Shown: in pieces, positions 1 to 9,903 of the stretch
Position numbering within the stretch: position 1 is the first letter of the stretch
How the letters are laid out: each line of letters begins with the position of its first letter
From: SKKL01 sp046543225
GTDB taxonomy: Bacteria > Actinomycetota > Acidimicrobiia > Acidimicrobiales > SKKL01
Direction of reading: 5' to 3'
Assembly (NCBI GenBank): GCA_046543225.1
Contig: JBKGZW010000015.1
Location: 1 to 29,857, forward strand
Length of the DNA stretch: 29,857 nucleotides
Notes under the pieces: generated by a model
Told to the model about the DNA's origin: nothing
Database searches by the model: none
Seen by the model: only the letters and a program-made list of their open reading frames with translations
Position numbers and translations under genes: made by a program

Positions 1-56
1 GCCGGCGCCTTCCGCGCTGGCGCCTTGGCTGCCCCTCGAGTACTGGCGTTGGCCAT
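1..56 (-). CDS. N-terminal fragment of an unidentified gene, truncated by the window edge
   Basis: An ATG at 56-54 on the minus strand opens a frame that runs off the left end of the window after 18 codons. The visible residues are MANASTRGAAKAPARKAP, an Ala/Lys/Pro-rich start. An AGAGG Shine-Dalgarno-like sequence lies 7 bases upstream of the ATG, which is the main reason to believe the start. Lys/Ala-rich N-termini are common in actinobacterial DksA/TraR-type zinc-finger proteins, and such a gene often neighbours ileS, sepF and divIVA in Actinobacteria. That identity is inferred from synteny only, since no domain is visible. The gene would be divergent from ileS. A repeated GGCGCCTT (4-11 and 19-26) simply encodes the repeated Lys-Ala-Pro. 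Confidence 0.45.
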   Translation of the reverse strand, partial: MANASTRGAAKAPARKAP

Positions 57-210
57 CGTCGTTCCTCTCGCTGCCGGGGAGTCTGGTCCCTGGGCTCCGC
101 CGGGGTCGGTGTGGTCGAGCGATCCTATCGCCACCACGAACGCTCTCCGACACACCAGAGCAGGATCTGACACCAGCGAAACCGCTTCCCGGGCCTCGCG
201 GACCGGCCGA

Positions 211-216
211 TATGCT
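211..216 (+). promoter_or_regulatory. Possible -10 element for ileS
   Basis: TATGCT fits the actinobacterial TANNNT -10 pattern. It would start transcription near 223, giving a leader of about 34 bases before the ATG at 257. No convincing -35 is visible, only TTCCCG at 186-191 with a long 19-base spacer. The 57-256 gap between the divergent left-edge gene and ileS otherwise holds nothing I can name. A TAGGAT at 127-122 on the minus strand could serve the opposite gene. Confidence 0.3.
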
Positions 217-256
217 GCCAGGGCCCATCTTCTCCGCGTGCGAGGACCACTCCCCC

Positions 257-3409
<3,153 letters not shown>

Positions 3410-3421
3410 GCTGTGCGCCTG

Positions 3422-4408
3422 TCAGCGGCGGCGGCCGAAGCGACGTGAGGGTTCGTCGTCGTTGTCCTGATCGAAGAACGCAGCCATGGCGGCGTCGGCC
3501 TCGGACTCGGCGGACTCGTCGCTGACCGCCCGGCGCAGCTCGTCGAGGTGCGAGCTGCCGAACGATCCACCGGCGCCCACCACCGGGTGCGCCTCGGTGG
3601 GGGGACCATCGCTGTCGGGGAGCTCGTCGATGCCGCCGAACAGGCCTCGAGGGGCTCGGTCGTCGTCGGCCTCGCCCGCCGCGGGGTCGGTGGCGGCGGG
3701 AGCAGCGGGAGCACTCCCGGTGTCGGTCGGCTCGGGCTGCCAGTCCTCGGGCGGGGGCGGCAGGTGTGAGAGGTCCTCATCGCCGGCCGGATCGTCGGCC
3801 GTTCCATCGGCCGCGGGAGGGTCGGACAGCACGATCACCGACTCGGGTTCGTCGCCGGGCACCGGAGCGATCGCGGCCCGCGAGGGATCGTCGAGCACGT
3901 CCTTGATGGCATCGAGCTCGGCGTGCAACCGGGTCCGCTCGGTCTCGAGGTGCGAGTCGATCACCTTGATCCGCTCGAGCATCTCGTCGCGGTGGCGCTC
4001 GAGGTCGCGGATCTCGGCCTCGAGGCGATCGCGGGTCGCTCCGACGTCTCGACGCACCGCCTCCTCGGCCTGGACGAGCATCTCGTCGGCCCGCTGGCGC
4101 GCGTCGGCCACGATGCCCTCGGCCTCGTCCTTGGCCTCGCTCACCGCGGCGTCAGCGGTGCGTTGGGCGAGCACGAGGGTGCGCCGCAACGTCTCGTCGG
4201 CGTCCTTTTGCTCACGCGCCGCGGCCTCGAGCTTGGCGATGTGGTCCTCGGTGGCCTCGGCGCGTCGCTGCGCCTCGCGGAGACGTTCCTGCATCTGCCC
4301 GACCGCAGTGCCCACCCGGGCGAGAAACGCGTTGACTTCGTCCTTGTCGTAGGCCCCGCGACGTTCGGTGAACTGGACGTCGCGGAACAACTGTGGGGTC
4401 AGATCCAT
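3422..4408 (-). CDS. divIVA: DivIVA-family polar growth and septum protein (Wag31-like)
   Basis: DivIVA binds negatively curved membrane at poles and septa and recruits wall-growth proteins in Actinobacteria. The N-terminal lipid-binding domain is visible in residues 1-40 (MDLTPQLF..., then YDKDEVNAFL). A long Arg/Glu/Ala coiled coil follows to about residue 165. After it comes an acidic, Pro/Asp-rich disordered linker (about 170-280) and a short basic tail ending RRFGRRR. Its 328 residues are within the range of actinobacterial homologues. The frame continues upstream without a stop, but the conserved MDLTP start fixes the ATG at 4408, although no clear Shine-Dalgarno is seen. It is the last gene of the dcw block, 25 bp after yggT, and converges with ileS. 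I see no U-tract terminator in the 12 bp gap. Confidence 0.93.
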   Translation of the reverse strand: MDLTPQLFRDVQFTERRGAYDKDEVNAFLARVGTAVGQMQERLREAQRRAEATEDHIAKLEAAAREQKDADETLRRTLVLAQRTADAAVSEAKDEAEGIVADARQRADEMLVQAEEAVRRDVGATRDRLEAEIRDLERHRDEMLERIKVIDSHLETERTRLHAELDAIKDVLDDPSRAAIAPVPGDEPESVIVLSDPPAADGTADDPAGDEDLSHLPPPPEDWQPEPTDTGSAPAAPAATDPAAGEADDDRAPRGLFGGIDELPDSDGPPTEAHPVVGAGGSFGSSHLDELRRAVSDESAESEADAAMAAFFDQDNDDEPSRRFGRRR

Positions 4409-4433
4409 GGCCGCGATGGTACCCAACAGCGCA

Positions 4434-4685
4434 TCAACAGATGATCGCCCGGATGATCTGGATGCCGAACAGCACGATGAGCGGTGACAGGTCGAGGCCC
4501 ATCCCGCCCAGGCGGACCGGCGGGAGCAGGCCACGGACGGGAGCCATGACCGGTTCGGTGATCGCATAGAAGAAGCTGGCCACGCCCTCCATGGCTCCAC
4601 CCGGAGCGAGCGGGATCCAGCTCAAGACGATGCGGATGAAGATGATGACCAGGTACCACCCGAGCAGGGTGCAGATGATCTCCAC
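4434..4685 (-). CDS. yggT: YggT family small membrane protein
   Basis: This 83-residue protein has two hydrophobic segments, at about residues 3-25 and 62-82. Between them is the conserved loop with RIVLSWIP and a downstream PxxxPVRGLLPP-like stretch, typical of YggT. The start is GTG at 4685. The gene sits 8 bp after sepF and 25 bp before divIVA, which is the standard actinobacterial sepF-yggT-divIVA order. The molecular role of the family is not settled; a link to division or osmotic stress has been suggested from context and bacterial genetics. Here only family membership and probable co-transcription are supported. Confidence 0.9.
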   Translation of the reverse strand: MEIICTLLGWYLVIIFIRIVLSWIPLAPGGAMEGVASFFYAITEPVMAPVRGLLPPVRLGGMGLDLSPLIVLFGIQIIRAIIC

Positions 4686-4693
4686 GAGGCGGG

Positions 4694-5353
4694 TCAGGAG
4701 TCGTAGAGGCCGCGCTCGGAGAGCCGCTGGCGCTCCTCGGCAGAGACCTCGACGTCGGTGGGGGTCAACAAGAAGACGTCGGTGGCGACCTTCTTCATCT
4801 GGCCACCGAGGCCATAGCAGAGGCCGCTGGCGAAGTCGACGAGGCGTCGCGACAGATCGCGCTCGACCCCCTGCAGGTTGACGATCACCGGCTCCTTGTC
4901 CTTGAAGTGGTCGGCCATCGTGGCCGCGTCATCGAACGACCGGGGCGCCACCACATAGGGCGTGGCCGTCGGCCGGGCGATGGTGCGAACCCCGCTCCTG
5001 GCGACCGACTCGGACGGGGCGGAGCGCCCGGGGTCGGGCCCGGGAGCCGAGGCCTGGTCAGAGGCGGCCACGGTGCGCACCGGGGGCTGTTCGTGTGGTC
5101 CGCCGTGGGTGGGGAAGCGGGTCTGTCCACCTTCGGGCGCGGGAACGCCGGGCAGTGGCGACACCGACGCGGTGCGGTCGGCGACCGGCTGGACCGAGCG
5201 CGGTTGGGCGGGTGGCTGCTGGGGGGACGGCGCCGGCGACGGTGGCACCCCGGGGGCCGGGGCGCGCGGTGTGAACTCGTCGTCGTAGTCCTCGTAGTCC
5301 TCATCGTCGCCGAGGCCAAGAGCGATCATCGTCTTGCGCCAGACCGTTGACAT
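4694..5353 (-). CDS. sepF: SepF, membrane anchor of the FtsZ ring
   Basis: SepF binds membrane through an N-terminal amphipathic helix and binds the FtsZ C-terminal tail through its C-terminal domain. In Actinobacteria lacking FtsA it is the main Z-ring anchor, and no ftsA is present here. Residues 1-14 (MSTVWRKTMIALGL) form the helix. An acidic run (DDEDYEDYDDE) and a Pro-rich disordered linker extend to about residue 128. The SepF domain fills about 130-215, with the conserved VIVNLQG and the Gly-rich FASGLCYGLGG segment. The ATG at 5353 has a strong AGGAGGAG ribosome site. The gene lies 27 bp after yggS and 8 bp before yggT. Confidence 0.96.
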   Translation of the reverse strand: MSTVWRKTMIALGLGDDEDYEDYDDEFTPRAPAPGVPPSPAPSPQQPPAQPRSVQPVADRTASVSPLPGVPAPEGGQTRFPTHGGPHEQPPVRTVAASDQASAPGPDPGRSAPSESVARSGVRTIARPTATPYVVAPRSFDDAATMADHFKDKEPVIVNLQGVERDLSRRLVDFASGLCYGLGGQMKKVATDVFLLTPTDVEVSAEERQRLSERGLYDS

Positions 5354-5380
5354 GCGGCTCCTCCTCGCGGTGTCCCGATT

Positions 5381-6076
5381 CTAGACGTCGGCCGGGGGTT
5401 CAGCGGTGACACCTTGCTGACGCGGCCCGAACAACGCCGTCCCGACCCTGACCACGGTGGCACCGCACGACACGCCGACCTCGAGATCACCGGACATGCC
5501 CATGGACAGCTCGGTGAGACCGAGCCGATCGGCAAGCAGGGCAGTCGCCTCGAACCCCGGACGCGGATCGGCACCGACCTCGGTGGGGCCGATGGTCATC
5601 AACCCACCCACGTCGAGACCCAGCGCCTGCAGCTGCTCGACCAGCTCGGGGACCTCGTCCGGTGGACATCCGGCCTTGGTGGCCTCGCCGGTGGCGTTCA
5701 CCTGCACCAGGACCGTGGCGCCCGGGGCCCACCGGGCGATCTCGCGACCGACGGCGAGGCGGTCGACCGTCTGCCACACCGAGACGTGCGGTGCCAGCTT
5801 GCGGACCTTGTTCCGCTGCAACGCCCCGATCATGTGCCACCGAGGCGTCGCGTCGGCGACGACGGATTCGACCTTCGCCAGCAGTTCCTGGGCGTAGTTC
5901 TCGCCGACGTCGACCAACCCGGTCGCCAGTGCCGCCCGGACCGCGTCGGGACCGAACCCCTTGGTGACGGCCACGATGGTGATGGTGTCGGGATCGACAC
6001 CGACATCGCGGATGCGCCGCCGCAGCGAGGCCAGGCGTTCACCCACCACCGCCGGGTCGATCTCGGGGAGACTCAT
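5381..6076 (-). CDS. yggS: PLP-binding homeostasis protein, YggS/PROSC family
   Basis: This single-domain alanine-racemase-fold protein (231 residues) carries pyridoxal phosphate and is linked to PLP and amino-acid homeostasis, not to a known racemase reaction. The PLP lysine is K39 in IVAVTKG. Other family marks are VGENYAQE, WHMIGALQRNK, a GLMTIGP loop and the C-terminal LSMGMSGD phosphate-binding segment. I chose the ATG at 6076 because it forms an ATGA overlap with the pgeF stop and gives the normal family length; the open frame continues 30 codons upstream without homology-like sequence. The pgeF-yggS-sepF order is typical downstream of ftsZ in Actinobacteria and Firmicutes. Confidence 0.95.
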   Translation of the reverse strand: MSLPEIDPAVVGERLASLRRRIRDVGVDPDTITIVAVTKGFGPDAVRAALATGLVDVGENYAQELLAKVESVVADATPRWHMIGALQRNKVRKLAPHVSVWQTVDRLAVGREIARWAPGATVLVQVNATGEATKAGCPPDEVPELVEQLQALGLDVGGLMTIGPTEVGADPRPGFEATALLADRLGLTELSMGMSGDLEVGVSCGATVVRVGTALFGPRQQGVTAEPPADV

Positions 6077-6756
6077 CCGGACCGCTCGATCCAGGCCACC
6101 AGTGCCTGGCGCTCGCGGTCGCCCCGAGCCCGGTGCGAGTACCACCGACCTCCGCACGCGGTACACGCGGTGTGGCCGGTGACAAGGGCGACCGTCTCGC
6201 GCTCGAGCGCCACGGTCACCGCGGCCGGCAGATCGAGGGCCGGCTCACCAGCTGAGGTTCTCGAGCGCACGACGGGACCGAACCGCTCGACCAGCGGCAC
6301 CAGATCGGGCTCGGAGAACCGGTAGCACTCGGGATGGATGCAGGGCCCCAACACCGCCCGGTAGGGACCGCCGGCCAGGGAGCGAAGGCGCTCGACCGAG
6401 CGTTCGACCACCCCTTCGTACAGACCCTTCCATCCGACGTGGACGACCGCCAGCGCTCCGCTGTCGGCGATCAGCGCGACGGGAGCACAGTCGGCGGTGT
6501 GCACGGCCAGCACCGCACCGGTGGCGGCGGTGACCGCGGCGTCGGCCTCGTTGTCGGCGTGCTCGCCCGGAGCGGTGACCTCGACCACCGACGAGCCGTG
6601 CACCTGCGCCAACGATGTCCAGGGCAGCGGGGCCACTCGAGCGCGACGGACATCGCGTTCGGTCGCGGCGGCGTCGCGACCGAGGTCGCCGTGGGATCGA
6701 TCGGTGAAGACCAGGTGCGCCTGCCGGCCATCGAGCAGTGGCAGCGTGACGGCCAC
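6073..6756 (-). CDS. pgeF: PgeF/YfiH family multicopper-type purine nucleoside enzyme
   Basis: The family (also called laccase-domain, DUF152) includes purine nucleoside phosphorylase/adenosine deaminase-like enzymes and the E. coli peptidoglycan editing factor, which guards against wrong L-Ala substitution in muropeptides. The metal-site residues are H53 (QVHG), C90 (HTADCAP) and H106 (VHVGWKG). The CIHPECY block near 139-145 and the C-terminal CTACGGRWYSHR are also conserved. The start is GTG at 6756, 17 bp after the ftsZ stop, giving 227 residues. This is inferred because the frame stays open upstream inside ftsZ, and no strong Shine-Dalgarno is seen. It is coupled to yggS by an ATGA overlap. 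Which activity dominates here cannot be read from the sequence. Confidence 0.92.
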   Translation of the reverse strand: MAVTLPLLDGRQAHLVFTDRSHGDLGRDAAATERDVRRARVAPLPWTSLAQVHGSSVVEVTAPGEHADNEADAAVTAATGAVLAVHTADCAPVALIADSGALAVVHVGWKGLYEGVVERSVERLRSLAGGPYRAVLGPCIHPECYRFSEPDLVPLVERFGPVVRSRTSAGEPALDLPAAVTVALERETVALVTGHTACTACGGRWYSHRARGDRERQALVAWIERSG

Positions 6757-6773
6757 GTCGGGGTGCTGGGCCT

Positions 6774-7880
6774 CTAGCGCAGGAACGACGGCACGTCGAA
6801 GTCGTCGTCGCCGTCGATGTCGAGGTCGTCGCCCTCGTCGTCGGTGAAGATGTCGGGGGTCTCGTCGTCGCGAAGCAGCGTGTCGCGGTCGAGGATCGAG
6901 GGCCGCCGTTCGGTCTCGCTGCGCTTGTCGTCCCACCGGTCGAACCCGGCGGCGATGACGGTGACCCGGATCTCGTCGCCCATCGCGTCGTCGATGACCG
7001 CGCCGAAGATGATGTTGGCGTCGGGGTGGGCGACGCCGTGGATCACCTCGGCCGCCTCGTTGACCTCGAACAGGCCCAGGTCGCTGCCCCCGGAGATGTT
7101 GAGGAGGATGCCGCGCGCACCTTCGATGGATGCCTCCAACAGCGGGCTGGAGATCGCGGCCCGGGCCGCGTTCAGTGCCCGACCCTCGCCGGAGCCGAAC
7201 CCGATGCCCATCAACGCCGAACCGGCGTCGTGCATCACCATCTTCACGTCGGCGAAGTCGGTGTTGATCAGACCCGGCGTGGTGATGAGGTCGGTGATGC
7301 CCTGCACCCCTTGGAGGAGGATCTCGTCGGCCATCTTGAAGGCGTTGAGCATCGAGGTCTTCTCATCGGCGATGGTGAGGAGACGGTCGTTGGGGATGAC
7401 GATCTGGGTGTCGACCTTCTCGCGGAGGCGCTGGATGCCGGCTTCGGCCTGGACCGAGCGGCGGCGACCTTCGAACGCGAACGGCCGGGTGACCACGCCG
7501 ATGGTGAGCGCCTCGAGACCCTTGGCCACCTCGGCGACCACCGGCGCCGCGCCCGTGCCGGTGCCACCGCCCTTGCCGGCGGTGATGAACACCATGTCGG
7601 CGCCCTCGAGCGCTTCTTCGATCTCTTGTCGGTGGTCCTCGGCGGCCTGGCGACCGATCTCGGGGTCGCTGCCGGCCCCGAGCCCGCGGGTGAGCTCACG
7701 GCCGATGTCGAGCTTGACGTCGGCGTCGCTCATGAGCAGGGCCTGGGCATCGGTGTTCACGGCGACGAACTCCACGCCCTTGAGACCGGCGTCGATCATG
7801 CGGTTGACCGCGTTCACGCCACCGCCGCCGATGCCGATGACCTTGATGACCGCCAGGTAGTTCTGGGGAATACCGGCCAT
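6774..7880 (-). CDS. ftsZ: FtsZ, tubulin-like division GTPase
   Basis: FtsZ polymerises into the cytokinetic ring at mid-cell. The nucleotide-binding loops are visible: GIGGGG (16-21) and the tubulin signature GGGTGTG (104-110). The T7 synergy loop NTDFADVK is at 206-213 and supplies the catalytic Asp residues at the polymer interface. The body ends near residue 315. A short acidic linker follows, then the conserved C-terminal tail FDVPSFLR, which SepF and other partners bind. The length is 368 residues. The ATG at 7880 has a GGAGG about 10 bases upstream. Unlike the genes before it, ftsZ is separated from ftsQ by 206 bp that hold its own promoter candidate, so it can be expressed independently of the wall-synthesis operon. 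Confidence 0.99.
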   Translation of the reverse strand: MAGIPQNYLAVIKVIGIGGGGVNAVNRMIDAGLKGVEFVAVNTDAQALLMSDADVKLDIGRELTRGLGAGSDPEIGRQAAEDHRQEIEEALEGADMVFITAGKGGGTGTGAAPVVAEVAKGLEALTIGVVTRPFAFEGRRRSVQAEAGIQRLREKVDTQIVIPNDRLLTIADEKTSMLNAFKMADEILLQGVQGITDLITTPGLINTDFADVKMVMHDAGSALMGIGFGSGEGRALNAARAAISSPLLEASIEGARGILLNISGGSDLGLFEVNEAAEVIHGVAHPDANIIFGAVIDDAMGDEIRVTVIAAGFDRWDDKRSETERRPSILDRDTLLRDDETPDIFTDDEGDDLDIDGDDDFDVPSFLR

Positions 7881-7944
7881 GGTCGGCTACCTCCACCTCT
7901 GTGACGTCGGATGTGGGCGAGCACGCTCGCCGGAACAAGACGAA

Positions 7945-7969
7945 GGCCGGACAACGGTGTCGCCCGGCC
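7945..7969. promoter_or_regulatory. GC-rich hairpin in the ftsZ leader
   Basis: GGCCGG and CCGGCC enclose a core ACA-ACGG-TGT, forming a stem of 6 plus 3 pairs with a three-base bulge and a four-base loop. It lies about 65 bases upstream of the ftsZ ATG, inside the predicted transcript leader. No U-tract follows on the minus strand. It could stabilise the leader or be a protein site; nothing in the sequence decides between these. Confidence 0.4.
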
Positions 7970-7987
7970 TCACGTTGCAGTGGAGGT

Positions 7988-8007
7988 TGAGGTGACACTC
8001 GACCTCA
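7988..8007. promoter_or_regulatory. Dyad TGAGGT-N8-ACCTCA downstream of the ftsZ promoter
   Basis: This is a perfect 6-bp inverted repeat with an 8-base centre. It lies just downstream of the predicted -10 element of the ftsZ promoter (8021-8026). The size suits a dimeric repressor operator or a small RNA hairpin. I do not recognise a specific regulator's consensus. Confidence 0.35.
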
Positions 8008-8020
8008 TCTACGGGGTGAG

Positions 8021-8050
8021 ACGCTATCGGGCCCATCGGATCAGGGTCAA
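8021..8050 (-). promoter_or_regulatory. Candidate promoter for ftsZ
   Basis: Reading the minus strand, TTGACC (8050-8045) is a good -35. An 18-base spacer separates it from TAGCGT (8026-8021), which fits the TANNNT -10 pattern. Transcription would start near 8014, giving a leader of about 134 bases. The -35 lies inside a dyad, TCAGGG-N10-CCCTGA (8041-8062), which could be an operator. The ftsQ stop is only 37 bp further upstream. Promoters between ftsQ and ftsZ are well known in Actinobacteria. Confidence 0.55.
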
Positions 8051-8086
8051 GGATACCCCTGACCTGGGCCGATGCGGGGGATCCCC

Positions 8087-8989
8087 TCACACCGCCTCGC
8101 AGTCGGGGTGACGGGTGACCGCCGGGGTGGCGGCAACCCGGACATCGACGGTCGCCAGACAGCTCAGATCGACCCGGGCCAGCACCGTCTCGGCGGCCAC
8201 CAGCTGATCGGGCAGGTCGAGCACCCGGCCCAGCCTCACCCGGGCCGGCTCGGCCACCGGATCCCGGTCCGCCGCCGGATCGTGGCCGGGGCTGGGATCG
8301 GTGGCCGACCGTGCCAGCCGCAACCAGTGCTCGCCGGAGGGGTCGACCACCACCGCGTCGACCCAGGGGAGGAGCCCGACGGTCAGCGAGGCGGCCACCG
8401 ACACCGGGCGACGTTGCTCGGCATCGAGACGAGCGCCCACCTCCGTCGTGTCCACTCCCTCGATCGTCGCCAGCGACGAGCGGTCGTCGGCCGTCGCACT
8501 CGCCAGGACCCATCCGGACCGATCGACGAGCCACGAACCGGCATCGGGGCCGTCACCGGCCAGGACGGCAACGGGGTCTCGCTCGGTGACCGCGAACCGG
8601 ACCGTTCCCCACCAGCTCCTGGTGACCTCGACCGACTCGACCCAGGCCAGTGCCTCGATCCGCTCGTCGACCGCCCCCAGGTCGAGATCGACCAAGGGGT
8701 CGTCGATGTCGATGCCTCCCGTCTCGACCACGGTGGCGGTGTCGAGCCGCTCCACCCCGACGACCTCGATGTGGTCGACGTCGAGCAGCGGGCTCCGGCT
8801 GATCGCCCACGCCAAGGCGCAGACGATGGTGACCACCACGGCGAACAGCAGGCGTCGCAACCGACGCCTGCCCTCCCGCCGGCGCACCTCGATGCGACGG
8901 GCACGCAGCCGGGGATCGACCGGCGGAGTCGATCCCGATCCCGGCCGCTCGGCGACCGCGGTGCCGCCACCGGAGCGCTCACGGGTCAC
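8087..8989 (-). CDS. ftsQ: FtsQ/DivIB divisome scaffold protein
   Basis: This bitopic membrane protein bridges early and late divisome components and forms a complex with FtsL and FtsB. A basic cytoplasmic tail (about 1-46, rich in RRREGRRR) precedes one membrane helix (about 47-64). The POTRA domain (LLDVDHIEVVGVERL..., about 68-137) and a beta-domain follow outside the membrane. The length is 300 residues. I chose the GTG at 8989 because it overlaps the murB stop as GTGA, the pattern repeated through this operon; the frame is open for 93 more codons upstream inside murB. It is the last gene of the gapless wall operon. A GGGGATCCCC palindrome (8077-8086) directly follows the stop and is too small to call a terminator. 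Confidence 0.93.
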   Translation of the reverse strand: MTRERSGGGTAVAERPGSGSTPPVDPRLRARRIEVRRREGRRRLRRLLFAVVVTIVCALAWAISRSPLLDVDHIEVVGVERLDTATVVETGGIDIDDPLVDLDLGAVDERIEALAWVESVEVTRSWWGTVRFAVTERDPVAVLAGDGPDAGSWLVDRSGWVLASATADDRSSLATIEGVDTTEVGARLDAEQRRPVSVAASLTVGLLPWVDAVVVDPSGEHWLRLARSATDPSPGHDPAADRDPVAEPARVRLGRVLDLPDQLVAAETVLARVDLSCLATVDVRVAATPAVTRHPDCEAV

Positions 8990-9903
8990 GAGGCCGGCTC
9001 TCCCACGACGTGGGTCTCGGCGTGCAGCTCGACGCCCGTGCGCTCGGCCACGCGAGCGCGGACCTCGTTCATGAGCCTCCAGATGTCGTCGGCCGAGCCA
9101 CCAGGATCGGCCTGGATGAAGTTGGCGTGCTTGGGCGACACCTGGGCCGAGCCGAGCCGCAACCCGCGACACCCCGCCTCGTCGATCAGCCGCCCGGCGT
9201 GATCGTCGGGTGGGTTGGTGAACACCGAGCCTGCGTTGGGCCCACCGGGTTGGTTCGCCCGGCGCCACCGCACGATGGAGTCGATCTCGGCTTGGGCGGT
9301 TGCCGGGTCCCCTCTGTCCAACCCGAGGGTGGCGTCGACCACGACGGTCGACGGTGCCAGGTTCGAAGACCGGTAGGAGAGGTCGAGCGCATCGGTTGCC
9401 ACCTCATCATGGTCGCCGCCGGCGAGGTCGACGACGCGGATGCTGATCAAGCTGGCCGCCATGTCGGACCCGTGCCCTCCAGCGTTCATCCGCACCGACC
9501 CGCCGATCGAACCGGGGATCCCGACCGCCCACTCGAACCCGGTCAGCCCGGCCCGTGCGGTTCGGCGGGCGACGACGGGCATCGATGCGGCGCCGCCGGC
9601 GGTGACCCGGGTGTCGTCGATGCTGATCGAGGCGAACTCGTCGCCGAGGTGGACCACCACCCCAGGGAAACCTCCATCGAGCACCAACAGGTTCGATCCC
9701 TTGCCGACGACCAGCACGGGGAGGGGGTGCTCGGCCAGGACCCGACCGAGGTCGACCAGGTCGGCGACGGCGTGGGCGTCGAGCAGCAGCGCCGCGGGCC
9801 CTCCGACGCGATAGGTGGTGAGCGGCCCGAGCGGCACCTGGTGCCGGACACGCGGACCCAGGGCTTCGGCGACGGCGTCGACGGCTGGAGCGTCGCGGTT
9901 CAC
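8986..9903 (-). CDS. murB: MurB, UDP-N-acetylenolpyruvoylglucosamine reductase
   Basis: MurB is an FAD- and NADPH-dependent cytoplasmic enzyme making UDP-N-acetylmuramic acid. The FAD-binding part starts with TTYRVGGPA (29-37), VVGKGSNLLV (65-74) and IPGSIGG (129-135). Catalytic residues appear in order: R178 (YRSS), the proton-donor S226 in NAGSVFTNP, and E296 near the end (HAETH). Its 305 residues suit the family. The GTG start at 9903 forms a GTGA overlap with the murC stop, and the gene is GTGA-coupled to ftsQ. In many Actinobacteria murB lies elsewhere, so its place between murC and ftsQ is a useful taxonomic hint. Confidence 0.96.
   Translation of the reverse strand: MNRDAPAVDAVAEALGPRVRHQVPLGPLTTYRVGGPAALLLDAHAVADLVDLGRVLAEHPLPVLVVGKGSNLLVLDGGFPGVVVHLGDEFASISIDDTRVTAGGAASMPVVARRTARAGLTGFEWAVGIPGSIGGSVRMNAGGHGSDMAASLISIRVVDLAGGDHDEVATDALDLSYRSSNLAPSTVVVDATLGLDRGDPATAQAEIDSIVRWRRANQPGGPNAGSVFTNPPDDHAGRLIDEAGCRGLRLGSAQVSPKHANFIQADPGGSADDIWRLMNEVRARVAERTGVELHAETHVVGEPAS

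Noticed and set aside
4..26. Direct repeat GGCGCCTT at the left edge
   Set aside because: Explained by repeated Lys-Ala-Pro codons in the minus-strand gene fragment.
57..256. T-box riboswitch upstream of ileS
   Set aside because: Actinobacterial ileS genes often have a translational T-box, but no TGGNACC antisequestrator or matching specifier stem is visible in the 200 bp gap.
8077..8086. GGGGATCCCC palindrome after ftsQ as a terminator
   Set aside because: Only three pairs remain once a loop is allowed, and there is no U-tract.
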